From contig OX393577.1 in the NCBI GenBank assembly GCA_947652605.1, forward strand, positions 52,662,108 to 52,726,107: a stretch of DNA of 64,000 nt, read 5' to 3'. The first letter of the stretch is position 1, and the number at the start of each line of letters is the position of its first letter. The notes beneath the pieces were generated by a model. The model searched no databases and was not told where the DNA came from. It saw only the letters and a list, made by a program, of their open reading frames with translations. This document shows, in pieces, positions 23,063-34,266 of the stretch. Source of the DNA: Elmis aenea (Eukaryota; Arthropoda; Insecta; Coleoptera; Elmidae). Made by a program: the position numbers and the translations under genes.

Positions 23063-24795
23063 CAGGGACTGAGAACGGAACGAAAACGAAATTAAGCGAA
23101 ATTTTTTTAAGAACGAAAACGAAACCGAAAACGAAATTATTATTTTTCGTTCAAGAACGAAAACGAAATAAATATTTTCCAAAACCGGTTTTAACCGGTT
23201 TTAACCGGTTTAGTCGCTATTTCAATTTTATTTGTTAAACACAAACGCGAATTTACCTTCTGTGCTGGGAAGACTCCACGAGGCAGTAAAAAAAAAATCT
23301 CACTTGAAATAAGTGAGCTTCACTTTTCTCTATATATTTACGTGAATATTTATTAACAACTTTATTGTTTATACTTGCAATTTCGTGTAACACAATTAAC
23401 GGTACAGATATTCTCTATTTCTTATTTGTTTTGTAGATCATCAATATAGAATATACACTTGATTGGATATATATTATCAATGTGTATGTTTTATTTGCGT
23501 TTAGACATAATAATAGTAAAATTTATTCTTACTTCGAAAAGGACTAATGTAAAAGAAGATTTATTGGAAGATGTGTTGCTAGTAAGATTTAACAGAATGT
23601 GAAAATGTATATTGTATGGTATGTACAAACTATAAAGTTAAAGTATATTTCAAGTTAATATAAGTTTTTTTTAATATCTTTTTTATTCAGGGGTTTGGAG
23701 CGGAGCGCGGAGCTGGAGCACGGAGCAGTGGAGCAATGGGTTTTTGCCCGGAGCGGGAGCGGAGCCCGGAGCAAAGAATTTTGATTGCTCCATTGCTCCA
23801 CTTTACTATTATAAACAATTTTTTTTTTTAAGAATTATTCTCATGGGTATTAAATTTATTAAATATATTAAATTTAATAAAATTATAATTAAACTAAATT
23901 TGATTTTTTTGAAGTAACATTATTATAATGTAACTTTTCTGAATATTAATTTTCATTATTTTGTATTTGAATTTTGAAAAATGTTAAAGAACTTTTTTTT
24001 CATTTTTTAACTGAAGATCAATAATTTGTTCATTTATTTAACTTCACTTGTTTCTCAGGGTCAAATATTGTAATTTTTGGTCCATTTCCACATATCTCAT
24101 AAAATTTTAGCTTTGTTTTTAAAAACAAATTTTTAAATAAAAAAACTTATTTTATTAATATTTGGAGCGCGGAGCGGAGCGGGAGCGGAGCTGGAGCAGG
24201 CATCTTGATGCCGGAGCGGAGCTGGAGCGGAGCAACTAAAAAATTGGACTGCTCCAAACCCCTGTTTTTATTTATAACATTTAGTAAATTATCCACTTGA
24301 ATTACAGTAGGATCTTATTTAATTCAAATGCATAGATTTTTAGTACTAAAACAAATTTAAAACAGCACGTGATATATTTTCATATTTTAGATAAAGATCG
24401 TGTGTTTAATTTAACCTAACCACGTTGTGTTTTTGCACCTTACGGGTGTTAAACTTAATAAAATGGTTAAATGTTAATGTGTTTAACGATTTGGTAAATT
24501 TAATATGGCGGCGGTTCGACAGCCTAAAATATGCTGTCCGTGAGCATCAAACCCCATCGTCATCGTTTATATTTTAGTTGAGACGCAAATATTGTTATCG
24601 TATTTATAGAGATGACTAGAAAAAAAATGATTTTTTGACGACAAAAAAATATTGTAAAACCGGTTTTAACCGTTATTTCGGTTCATGAAAACGAAAAAAG
24701 GAATTTTTTCGGTTAGAACGAAAAGAACGAAAACGATATATTTCGTTTTCGTTCCGAACAGTAACGAACGGAATTTTTTTCGTTTTTAGTCCCTG
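23063..24795. mobile_element. hAT element, 1.7 kb, carrying a second hAT MITE
   Basis: Ends are CAGGGACTGAGAACGG on the left and TTTTTAGTCCCTG on the right. The 8-bp targets ATATAAAT (23055-23062) and ATATAAAC (24796-24803) differ by one base. Both subterminal parts hold AACGAAAACGAAA arrays and AACCGGTTTTAACCGG units (about 23184-23213 and 24657-24675). An inner hAT MITE sits at 23688-24264. No transposase domain was recognised in the remaining 1.15 kb. Confidence 0.85.
23688..24264. mobile_element. hAT MITE with GGAGC repeats, nested
   Basis: Starts CAGGGGTTTGGAGCGGAGC and ends GCTCCAAACCCCTG. The 8-bp target TTTTTATT is present exactly at 23680-23687 and 24265-24272. Both ends carry many GGAGC and GGAGCGGAGC units; the middle is AT-rich. 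It inserted into the older hAT element that spans 23063-24795. Confidence 0.9.
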
Positions 24796-24803
24796 ATATA
24801 AAC

Positions 24804-25445
24804 ACCTCCCAATTTAATGCCAATTAACTGTAAATTCGCATTTCCTTCGGCATGTAAAAGCAGTATTAGTGAAGTTTAAGGTCAATTAGAAAACGTTCAA
24901 GTAGTAATGACCCCAAATCTTGCAGGCAAATTTTGAAATTAATTTAATTTGATTATTAAAAAAGTATACGCAGTGATTAAAAGTTTAATTGGATGTTTGC
25001 AAGTTGATATTTCACTCGACTTTTATGGTATATTTCTGAATTTAAATTGGTTCATTTATATTGCCCGTTCGTTATCATTGAAATTATTCAGCAATGCTGT
25101 ACGTCAAAGGAAATGACAAATTTTCGAGAATGCTTCAGTAGACTGCTGCAATTGTTATTGGTAACATACAAAACGAATGGATAAAATTGAAAAATAGAAC
25201 TTTATTTGCACGTACGAACGGCCATTCATCAACTTGTTTACTGTTTATATTAAAATCGATCAAAACTAGTAAACATACTACCAAATACATTTTTTTTTAT
25301 GACGCACAGCGCACCTACACGTTTTAGTTTTAATATATGCTACAGTACATTAAATAGCTTAAACATAAATAAATTAATATTTGATACGCTGTGTGATTGT
25401 TTACATTATTAATTTCGTAGTATAAATAAGCTTTATTAGAAGTCC
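24804..25445. other. No recognisable feature
   Basis: AT-rich DNA between two hAT elements. Confidence 0.5.
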
Positions 25446-25453
25446 CCTTTTTC

Positions 25454-25830
25454 CAGGGCTTCGAACCCTCATTTTTTTCGTTTCGGTTTTCGTTCCGGTT
25501 CAATTGAAAACAAAAATATCAGTTAGGTTCCGGTTTTCGTTCGGGAAAAAAACGGTTTTTTCGGTTTTCGGTTCAGCTCCGAGTGATTAATTTTTTAAAT
25601 GTTTTTATTTGGTGTAATAATAAGATATAATAATTAGATATAGAAGTATATAACATATGATAATAATATAATTTGTTAAACGAAACATATAAAACGAAAC
25701 ACGCGTGTTTGTTAGACATCTACCGAACCGAAATAAACCTATATTTGTTTTCGGTTCAGCTCCGGTTTTCGTTCCGACAAAAATAACGGTTTTTTTCCGG
25801 TTTTCGGTTTAGTTCCGGTTCGGAGCCCTG
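25454..25830. mobile_element. hAT MITE, 377 bp
   Basis: Left end CAGGGCTTCGAACC and right end GGTTCGGAGCCCTG are inverted. The 8-bp targets CCTTTTTC (25446-25453) and CTTTTTTC (25831-25838) differ by one base. Subterminal parts are rich in TTCGGTTTTCG and GTTCCGGTTC. Confidence 0.8.
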
Positions 25831-25945
25831 CTTTTTTCATTGCACTTCCTGTTGAAATGCAATACCAGTTGCAAGACTCCCGTCTCTTTATCTATTTCGT
25901 GGCAACGAAACCTAATCATTGTCTATGACGTTTACCTGCATCTAT

Positions 25946-25995
25946 AGGGTAATTTAAAAAGTCTGCAACAAATAGAAATAAAAGTCAGCTCAGAT
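25946..25995. repeat. End fragment of the TCTGCAACAAATGG MITE family
   Basis: TATAGGGTAATTTAAAAAGT followed by CTGCAACAAATAG matches the ends of the MITE at 35412-36161. Only about 45 bp match. Confidence 0.5.
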
Positions 25996-26036
25996 TATTA
26001 TGCTCCAAGAACCGTAAAAACCAGCGGAAAAAATAA

Positions 26037-26556
26037 TCTATATATATAAAAGAGCTTGTTTGTGTGTTTGTTTGTTTGTTCGCTATAAAATCCTAGGTCC
26101 GTTGACCGATCTGGACCAAATTTTGCACAGTTACTATTTAGGACCTTGCAGATCTAACGCCAAACTTTAAGTACAAGCACATATTACCAATTAAAAAAAA
26201 AAAAAAATTACTTGGACGGGATTCGATCTTACGTCGGCAAATACCTGGTCAAAACACGATACGGCGCGGTGTATTTCTCAAGTAAAGATTGTTTTGTATA
26301 CAATTAGTAATAAATGTACATGAAGTATTATTTTTATTAGTACATTTTTAATTGAAACAAGACGAAAGAAAATAAATTTGAGTTATTATTCAATTTTTAA
26401 GCAATAAATAGTTATTTTTAAAGGAATTATAAGAAAATGAAAAGATTATTGATCAGAGTATGTCATTTGTGTATGATTTGGAATTATTGGGCTTATTCAA
26501 GTTAAAAAAGTAATTAAAATTGTAATCGCCCGTGCAACGCCGGGTAAATCGCCTAG
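26037..26556 (+). mobile_element. Non-autonomous Helitron 1
   Basis: Starts TCTATATATATAAAAGAGCT after an A and ends CGCCTAG followed by T, matching the Helitron rule of TC at the 5' end and CTRR at the 3' end with A|T insertion. Near the 3' end CCCGTGCAACGCCGGG can form a short hairpin about 12 bases before CTAG. There is no Rep/helicase coding sequence. A second copy follows directly at 26560. Confidence 0.8.
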
Positions 26557-26559
26557 TCT

Positions 26560-26857
26560 TCTATATATATAAAAGAGCTTGTTTGTGTGTTTGTTTGTTC
26601 GCTATAGAATCCTAGGTCCGCTGGCCGATCGGGACCAAATTTTGCACAGCTACTATTTAGGATCTAACGGATCCAACGTCGTATAAAGAACGGCCGGAAA
26701 TGCCCGGGAACGGCCAGAAACGTCCGCCGAGCGCGAGCGCGGAGCGCGAGTAGTCTGTAATTGAACGTCTGAGAACGTCCGCCGGGAGCGAGCGCGGAGC
26801 GCGAGTAGTCTGTGATTGATAAAAGAGAACCCGTGCAACGCCGGGTAAATCGCCTAG
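26560..26857 (+). mobile_element. Non-autonomous Helitron 2, adjacent to copy 1
   Basis: It has the same 5' start (TCTATATATATAAAAG) and the same 3' end (GTAAATCGCCTAG then T) as the copy ending at 26556, with only three bases between them. The interior is different and GC-rich: a unit of about 58 bp (ACGTCCGCCG..GAGCGCGGAGCGCGAGTAGT) occurs twice, near 26717 and 26775. Confidence 0.8.
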
Positions 26858-26860
26858 TAT

Positions 26861-28060
26861 CATATATTTCGTCATTACCAGCGATATCAAAACTGTTTGA
26901 GAAATTATTAAGCGTCTCAAACCACTAACGTACCTGCCAGATAATCAATTTGGCTTTCGTAACCAACACTCTACTATCGACCAAGTTCATCGAGTAACGG
27001 CAATAATATAAAAATCGTTTGAAGGGAAGATTGCTCTGGAGTATTTCTCGACATTGCACAAGCATTCGACCGTGTATGGCATCAACGACAACTCCAAGCT
27101 AAGTATCAGATTTCGTGCTAAATGGTGTCGATTGCTGAAAACATACTTATCTAACCGATAATTCCGCGTAGCACACGAAGACGTGGTCATCATTATATCC
27201 AATACAGGCAGGAGTGCCACAGGGTAGTGTTCTCGGACCTACCCTGTACCTTCTGTATACGACAGAAACCACTACTGCAATGTTCGCTGATGATACAGCT
27301 ATATTAGTAAGTGACTCTCAAGCTGAAGCAACTGAAAATCTTCAACATCGGACCGTGTAACGAATTGGACGCAAAACTGGCAGATCAAGCTCAATGAGCA
27401 GAAATCTGTCCATACCACTTTTGTCCTAAGCAAACGAGATCCTCATCACGGAGTCTTCATAAATAGAAAGTATGTACCAGTCGCTGACTCGGCAAAATAC
27501 TTGTCTACATCTAAATGCGAAGTTGACTTGGAGAACTCACATTAACTCAAAAGCTCAACAAATCCGTTAAAAGACACGTCAAATGTATTGGCTTGTCGGG
27601 CGCCATTCCAAAGCGAAGCTCGAAAACAAGCGGCTCATCTATCAAGCCATCGAACGTGTGGTATACAAGGGATGTACCAAAGCATTAAACAGGAAGATTA
27701 TTCAAACAGTCCAGAATAAGTATATTCGTACATAACCAACGCTCGATGGTTTCAACGGATTTAAGGATCAAGTGGGTTGACGAAGTCATTAGTCACCTTG
27801 CTCACCGTCACGAAGAAAGACTCATTCGAACCCGATTAAGACTTACAAAAACTTATGCGCTTCAATCCTAATGACTTCGTCGTATTGTAAATAGTATAAA
27901 TCTACATATAAATAGCAAAGTTTGGTCAGTGGACTATTCTTTTGCAACAGTTAACCCACTTTTAGTTATAAATATTACTTGTTTGGAAAATATTGTAAGA
28001 TTGTAATAGCCATACAGTTCCCCTTAAAGGGCTGTATTTGATTTATTTTTTAATAAAAAT
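26861..28060 (+). pseudogene. Jockey-like non-LTR reverse transcriptase, decayed
   Basis: Pieces in shifting frames follow an RT in order. ISSLPAISKLFEKLL matches the RPISLLP..SK..E block, then NQFGFRNQHST..QVHRV, then QAFDRVWHQ, then [16 protein letters not shown], then the catalytic block [10 protein letters not shown] at about 27283. Next comes the thumb-like LDAKLTWRTHINSKAQQIR and KPVWTYGIQLWG-like sequence. These blocks and their order are typical of the Jockey clade. Stops and frameshifts are frequent. The 5' part with the endonuclease is missing. The start lies three bases after Helitron 2, so the Helitrons may have inserted at or moved this fragment. The 3' part from about 27900 is noncoding. 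Confidence 0.75.
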
Positions 28061-29260
28061 ATTCTGGATAAAAGTTAGCGCATACTTTCGTAATACTTAT
28101 ATCATTATAATTGATGAAGACGTAGACGGAAAGGCTACGTCGATCACAAGCCCTGACACTATCAGGACCACCTCGGAAACGTTTTTGCCACCTATAAACT
28201 TGCAATTGCATAGCAGACCTAATCACCAGAACTGATCAAGATAACAATTTTCTGAACAACAGAGTCCTCATTTGTAATTTGCACCGAAAGGACAGCAATT
28301 CTAGAAGTCATCTCGAATGCGACGAAGGAGGTTTGACAACCTGATTTCCAATAGCGTTTAAGACATTAGCAAAAATGTCTAGTTGCTCAAAGAAACTATT
28401 TTAAAGGAAGTTTAGTGTAAGTAGTGATAATGTCAATGTAAAGAAAGCAATTCAAATTACTCCTTAAAGCTAACACGTATAAGGAGAGATTGGAACAAAC
28501 GAAATGTAGGAGCAAATAAAAATGCTCTGTAATCATAAATATAGATAACATACATAATTTTAATTATCAGTTACTTATATTTCTTTTGGAAGCTCTCTTT
28601 GCTTTGCTTCTGACGAAAAAACGATAGTCTTGAAATTGGTTAACAAGAGATCCGTACATAAAAGAACGAATAAATAAACTTATTTGTATAATTAAGCGAA
28701 TCGTTTAATTAATTTGAGCATTTATCAAAAACTAGACCTTTTTAGTTGTGTTCAGAAGTTTAGCTGACAAAGTAAAGATTGTCCACAGTTGTGGAGTTAG
28801 GCTATAAGTTGTATTGCACAGAAAACCACATTAAAGCTGTTCGAACGCTTTAAAATATTTACGATTTCAAAATACATTTAAAATACAATACAATTAGTCG
28901 TTAAAAATAACTATCCAGATTATTACTAAACCGACAAATAAACACCGTTAAATGTAAAATAATCTGTAAGCCGTTAATGGGGATTGCGTTAATTATTTAT
29001 TAAAAACAAATTACAATATTTGGTTATTTATGCAGATATGGTAATTGCAGTAAAATATTTGTAAATGAATTACATTCGCTAGTAACATACGAGACAAAAA
29101 TAAATGTAGAATATAAAAACGTTCAACCCTAGTGACACAATGGTGTAGATCAGTAGTTCTCAACAAAAAAATCTCAAAAATTGTACACCTGGTGCCAAAA
29201 ATGTAAAACTTCGTTTTTTTGCACATAAAAAGCTTACTGCGAACTTTAAGGTAAATCAGG
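28061..29260. other. No firm feature
   Basis: A frame reading DEDVDGKATSITSPDTIRTT and then ETFLPPINLQ (about 28107-28230) is richer in GC than the surrounding DNA. It could be part of a retroelement or an exon, but I recognise no domain. The rest is AT-rich. Confidence 0.35.
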
Positions 29261-29396
29261 ATTCTGCGCAGTATCGATATCGCGTTCCAGCACAGTCTGT
29301 GATAGTTAGTCGGCTGTTGTGTGTACGGTCAAAACAGTACGCGAATGAAGGCATGTACTACCTAGCGCTTGTATTTTTAAACGCATGCGCTGTTCA

Positions 29397-31072
29397 CAGA
29401 GCTGGGCATTACTTAAGTATTTTTGTACTTCAGTACTTTTTCAAGTATTTTTCCGGTACTTAAGACTGGTACTGCAGTACATTTTAAAATTAGGTACTTA
29501 AGACTTGAATCTCAAGTACTTCGGTGAAATACTGGTACTTAGTACTTGTATTAGTACTTCAGTACCACAAAAATTACTTAAGTACTTTGTAAAATACTGC
29601 AGTATAGTGCAAAGTACTTAAGTACTTTTAGTAGACACAAGTACTTTTTATTAGGTTTTATAAGATAGGAACTGAGGTTTTCAACGTGTTAAAACTTGTC
29701 TAAAGTTTTAAACACAACCCGCATTCGAATGCATAGAATAGCTACAGTTAAAAAGGTAGTGTGTGTGTAGTAATACGGACAACAGTTTTATTAAGTATTT
29801 TATTGAACTCACCCAAAAATATGCTAAAAATTTTGTTTGGGAAATTAGAAATTAAAAATGCTATTAAAGATATTAATACCGAGTACTAAGAAGAATACTG
29901 CTTAATCATGGAACCTCTTGCAGCAACAATTGATCTATTGCAAGGAAAACAGTCAACATACTACGGGTGTATTCGGTATATATTATGAAGTTTAGTATAA
30001 CTTAAAGTCAAATTTGAAAAAGTCAAAATTAAAACATACCTACAACAATAATTTTAAATGCTTGTATTATCAACAGTTTACGCAATTTTTTTTAAACTAT
30101 TAGAGTATAATTTAAATCCAGAAATAAACGACGCAATTGTTACTACAGTGACATTACCAAAGTTTAAGTTAAGATGGTTCAGTGCAATAGAAGACAATGT
30201 TAAAACCTAACTAGAAAATATATTCAAACGATAATAATAAATATCTAGGTACTTACATAACATTTTATTTCGTTTATGTTTCAAAAATATGTTGTATTTG
30301 TGTGACATGTGAATATTATATAACATTTGTTTTTTCGCAAGTACTTGGCACTTTCATTTAAAAATTAAAATTATATATTTTTTATTATGTAACAATTTTT
30401 TATTTGTTTATATAAAAATAAAATTTATATTTCGACATATTATTTTTGTTTGTTTTATATGTAAGTACTATAGCAATTCACTCACTTTGTATGTGACCAC
30501 GGTTAAAATAATAAACTAAACAAAAATTTTAACTTCAATCGAAATTTTACAAATGATAGAAAACAATTCTAAATTTTAATCAAAACCCACAATACTGTAT
30601 GAAATTCTTATCAAATAACAATTTCTTATATATTCTTTACCATAAACAGCAATATTTTTTATTGTTGTTGCTTGTTATTAATAAATAGACATGTATATTT
30701 CAACTTTTGTTAAAAGATAGCACTTAATTCATAAAACTTTAAATAAAAGTGGGTACATCCAAAGACTAGTTACAAAGCAAATTGTATAAGAAAATTTTAT
30801 GTACCTACATATGCGTTATTACATTTTGTTTTAAATATTTTCTTGGACACAATCGCTAGAAATAGTTATACAATCATTTAATAAATAATATCTGCAAAAA
30901 GTACTTGAAAAGTACTTGAGAAATACTTAAGTACTTTTTGCAAGTAGGTACTTGTACTTAAGAATCAGTACTTTCAAAAATAGCGGTACTGGTACTTAAA
31001 ATCCAAGTACTTATCATAAGTACTTAAGACTTAAAACTTAAGTACTTTTTGGCCAGTACTTGCCCAGCTCTG
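29397..31072 (+). mobile_element. hAT element with AAGTACTT arrays, 1.68 kb
   Basis: Starts CAGAGCTGGGCATTACTTAA and ends AGTACTTGCCCAGCTCTG. The 8-bp target GCTGTTCA is duplicated exactly (29389-29396 and 31073-31080). Both subterminal regions (29405-29650 and 30895-31065) are packed with AAGTACTT and GGTACTTAAG palindromes. The middle holds transposase relics. It interrupts an older MITE. Confidence 0.9.
29840..30215 (+). pseudogene. hAT transposase relic
   Basis: At about 29866-29970 frames read NAIKDINTEY then EEYCLIMEPLAATIDLLQG then STYYGC. This fits the hAT block EYC.VM.PLA.ALD.LQGE...YYG.LLPT. At about 30130-30215, NDAIVTTVTLPKFKLRWFS matches the following block ..A..LHPKFKL.WL. Both are in the right order inside a hAT element. 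Only short pieces are left, with stops. Confidence 0.65.
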
Positions 31073-31312
31073 GCTGTTCACAAGTATTGTAACCTTAGGT
31101 AGCTATGCATCGCCCTCTTAATATCATTTAGTACTGGATTCTTAAGGTGTTTATCCTTGCGATACGCACATTTCTATAAACCCAATAGACACAAATGTCA
31201 TTTACAGTTAGGCCAGTCGTAAAAGCGTTCCAACAACGGTTAATACTGGCATATATACATAATTCATGTACTTATCTATAAATTGGTTTTAAATCGCTTG
31301 TTGGAACAAACC

Positions 31313-32348
31313 TTATATTATATGGGGTATTTCATTTGAAATACCTAACAAAGTTATTGACATTTGTTTCAAAATCGGAAATAAAATAAAAGTGTTAATA
31401 TGATTTCGTTTACATTCGTTATACCATTTAAGAAATCTATAATGTTTGATGATTAAATAAAATTCAAATTAACCATCTGCACCAACGTCTAACTGATTTT
31501 TATAAGTAAATTTATGTAGATAATTTTTTGTAGCAGCATAATAGACAATCTGTATTTTGTGAATTATTTAAAGTCTATAAATTTAAATAAATCTATACCT
31601 AGTTTTAATTAAGTTAATCTTTTTTGTATAGAAACTTAAGTTTTATCTGTTGTAAAGAATATCAATGACATCTGAAAAAAGTTTTTTGATTTATTATGAT
31701 TTGATTTCCATTTTCAAAATTAAATTAAGTTGTTTTCTTCAGACACTAAGTAATTCTTTAAGAATGCTTTTTGTAAAAATATTTGATTTTTAAATAGTAC
31801 GCTTTCTTTAAATATATTTTTGGTAGTTGCTTTGTAAGAATTTTAAGGCTATTCAGCGCTGCTGTCTTCTGATGCCCGTGTGCACCACATACGCGCACGT
31901 ACATTGCACACGAAGGTGGCCCTAAGTTCAGTCAATTATTTTAAAATTAAAAGTTGTTCCGCGACCTTTAAACACTTAAGTTTGTAGTTAATTAAAAATT
32001 ATGATTACACAATGTTGATCGACACTTTTGTTTTAAGAGATTTTACGATTAGTGCCAACAAATCTGAGCATAAACCAACCTCGTGTGATATGATCTATAT
32101 TTATTAAATTTGTCATTTACATTCAATTTTTAAATGTTCTTTAGAGCTAAAAAAAGCAATAATTTTAGTATTATACTAATTGTAATGTTCACTAGGCTTG
32201 TATAAGTTATTCCTTAATTTAAAAAGCGTTTTCCACTTAACTGCTTGGCTTGTTTTGTCTTTAGTTAACTTAACAAACTCGTACAATTATCATCGACCTC
32301 TGTAAGGGCTGATTTATATTAAGGTTAAAGAAACAAACGCAACGGAAG
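31313..32348. other. No recognisable feature
   Basis: AT-rich DNA. A GC-rich spot at about 31855-31925 (CCCGTGTGCACC, ACGCGCACGTACATTG) could not be assigned. Confidence 0.45.
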
Positions 32349-32362
32349 TAAAGAGGGTGAGT

Positions 32363-32508
32363 AATACAATCTTGGTTTCCGGGTTTGGAACCGCGTCTTC
32401 TATATTTATATTTAGAAGTAGTTGACGTTTCGACCATAGTGTCTTGGTCTTTTTCAAAACGACTAATTTGTGAGGGATGTTGCTGGGTTTATATATCCAG
32501 CTTGTGGA
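32363..32508 (-). repeat. Inverted pLTR-like repeat, left copy
   Basis: Reverse complement of about 34018-34168. It contains the hairpin GACCAAGACACTATGGTC followed by GAAACGTC when read on the minus strand (32449-32424). The two copies appear identical in this part. Confidence 0.85.
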
Positions 32509-34067
32509 GAACATAGAACGACATATTAGGACAGCAGTGAAAACCTCATCAATTCCAATAGAAGACCACAAGAGCCTAATACCGACAGAATCCAGAACCC
32601 CAAAACTGTATTGTCTACCGAAGATACACAAACAGGACGTACCGCTAAGACCAATAGTGAGCGCCATTGGATCAGCTACCCATCCTTTAGCAAGATACCT
32701 CGCCAGAACACTGAAGAATTTCATTGGACAATCAGATCACCATATCCGTAACTCAGCACACTTCATCCAGAAACTAGAACAGCTAAATATAAACGACAAC
32801 GACATCATGATTAGCTTCGATGTGACGTCATTATTTACCAATATACCGGTTGAGGAAGCAGTGGAATTGGCAAGGGAACGACTGGTTGCTAACGACCTCG
32901 ATGGTAACCTAGCCGACTTAATAAAGCTGTGCGCACAATCTACCTACTTCACCTTCAATGGATGCATCTATGAACAAACAACGGGAGCAGCCATGGGTTC
33001 ACCATTATCACCGGCACTCGCCAACTTGTACATGGAAGCCTTCGAAGAACAAGCCCTACTCTCCAGCAAATTGAAACCGAAACTGGTTCCGATACGTAGA
33101 CGACACCTTCGTCATCTGGGAACATGGAAAAGAACCAGTTCAAGATTTTCTAACACACCTGAACAACCTACACAAGAACATAAAATTTACGATGGAGGAA
33201 GAGAAGAATGGCGCGTTACCCTTTCTGGACATACTGGTCAAAAGAGAAGCAAACGGAACACTTAGCCACAGCGTTTACCGTAAACCGACCCATACCAACC
33301 GATATCTAAATGCTGCATCACATCACCACCCGGCCCAAAAACAATCGGTGATCAACACATTAATACATAGGGCTAAAGAGATATGCACACCAGAAAACAT
33401 CAAAGAAGAACTGAACATGGTCACGAGAGCCCTGCAAGAAAACGGTTACCAGCGTAAACAAATACTTCGTACCATACAAAAACATGCCACGCCAAAAGAA
33501 GGAAAAGAAAAGAAAGAATACATCGCCACGACTTACTTGCCCTACATCAGCGGAGTGACTAACAAAATATCAAAGCTTCTACAAAAACATAAAATCAAAA
33601 CCGTTTTCAACGCTCCTTTGAAGCTCTCGAATAAATTAAGAAGAACACACGACACAGGACTACACCACGCGGGAATATATAGCATACCTTGCTCCTGTGG
33701 TAAAGTATACATAGGACAAACTGGCAGGAGTATACAAACGCGTCTCAAAGAACACGAAGGACAAACAACAAGAAAACAAGTCGATAAATCAGCGGTAGCA
33801 GAACACGCCCAGGGTACAGGACACAACATCCTCTTCAGAGAAACAAAACTACTGGCCCGCGCAAACCATTTCTGGCCAAGATTATATCGAGAATCATTGG
33901 AAATCATCAAGAACCCAAACAACTACAACAGAGACACAGGCATACAACTCCCAAACATCTGGAAACCAGTCATCACAAAATCACTGAGGCAGAACAAATC
34001 CATCAAGCGGAACGCCACGCCTCCACAAGCTGGATATATAAACCCAGCAACATCCCTCACAAATTAG
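32504..34067 (+). pseudogene. Penelope-like RT and GIY-YIG endonuclease, one frameshift
   Basis: The first part reads LPKIHKQDVPLRPIVSAIGS, SFDVTSLFTNIPVEEA and TGAAMGSPLSPALANLYME, typical blocks of a Penelope RT. Near 33083 the frame shifts; in the new frame FRYVDDTFVIWE gives the catalytic YVDD block, then FLDILVKREANG, SVYRKPTHTNRYL and HHHPAQKQSVI. The C-terminal GIY-YIG endonuclease follows: GIYSIPCSCGKVYIGQTGRS (about 33670-33730), then LKEHE and a conserved Glu in the RES..I..NPNNYN region. A start at 32477 would lie in the inverted repeat, so the true N-terminus is lost. It is not functional as it stands, but it is little decayed. Confidence 0.9.
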
Positions 34068-34168
34068 TCGTTTTGAAAAAGACCAAGACACTATGGTCGA
34101 AACGTCAACTACTTCTAAATATAAATATAGAAGACGCGGTTCCAAACCCGGAAACCAAGATTGTATTA
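34018..34168 (+). repeat. Inverted pLTR-like repeat, right copy, with ribozyme-like fold
   Basis: The stretch at 34081-34106 forms a 5-bp stem (GACCA with TGGTC) followed by GAAACGTC. Preceding TTGAAAA stands where hammerhead ribozymes have CUGANGA, and flanking GTT..AAC could pair as helix I. Hammerhead motifs are known in Penelope-like terminal repeats. Two core positions differ here, so activity is unlikely. Confidence 0.6.
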
Positions 34169-34266
34169 TGGATAACGGCCGCGAAAGCCTCAAGAATAAA
34201 GAGGGTGAGTTTTTCTTAATTTATATAAAGTCGAATAGTGCTAACAAAAAATAACTGTGTTACTAT

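Larger units (their letters stand above)
29262..31312. mobile_element. MITE with TTGTTCCAACAA ends, copy 2, split by a hAT element
   Basis: Outside the hAT insertion at 29397-31072 the sequence follows the copy at 18255-18844: GGATTCTGCGCAGTATCGAT on the left, and GCTATGCATCGCCCTC, GTTCCAACAACG and the terminal TTGTTGGAACAAACC on the right (ends 31312). The left terminal repeat is missing, so this copy is truncated or internally deleted at its left side. Its GCGCTGTTCA served as the hAT target. Confidence 0.75.
32363..34196 (+). mobile_element. Penelope-like element, 5'-truncated, inverted terminal repeats
   Basis: A perfect 14-bp target TAAAGAGGGTGAGT flanks the insertion (32349-32362 and 34197-34210). 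The 3' region (about 34020-34168) is repeated in inverted orientation at the 5' side (32363 to about 32508). Inverted LTR-like copies of this kind are known for Penelope-like elements. A 28-base tail (34169-34196) lies outside the inverted repeat. Between them is an RT plus GIY-YIG reading frame. The N-terminal part of the RT protein is missing. Confidence 0.9.

Noticed and set aside
28107..28230. GC-richer frame with DEDVDGKATSITSPD, possible exon or retroelement part
   Set aside because: No known motif and no convincing splice pair. It is noted only in the gap entry.
32314..32724. 136-codon minus-strand frame
   Set aside because: It overlaps the Penelope terminal repeat and RT on the opposite strand and has no domain.
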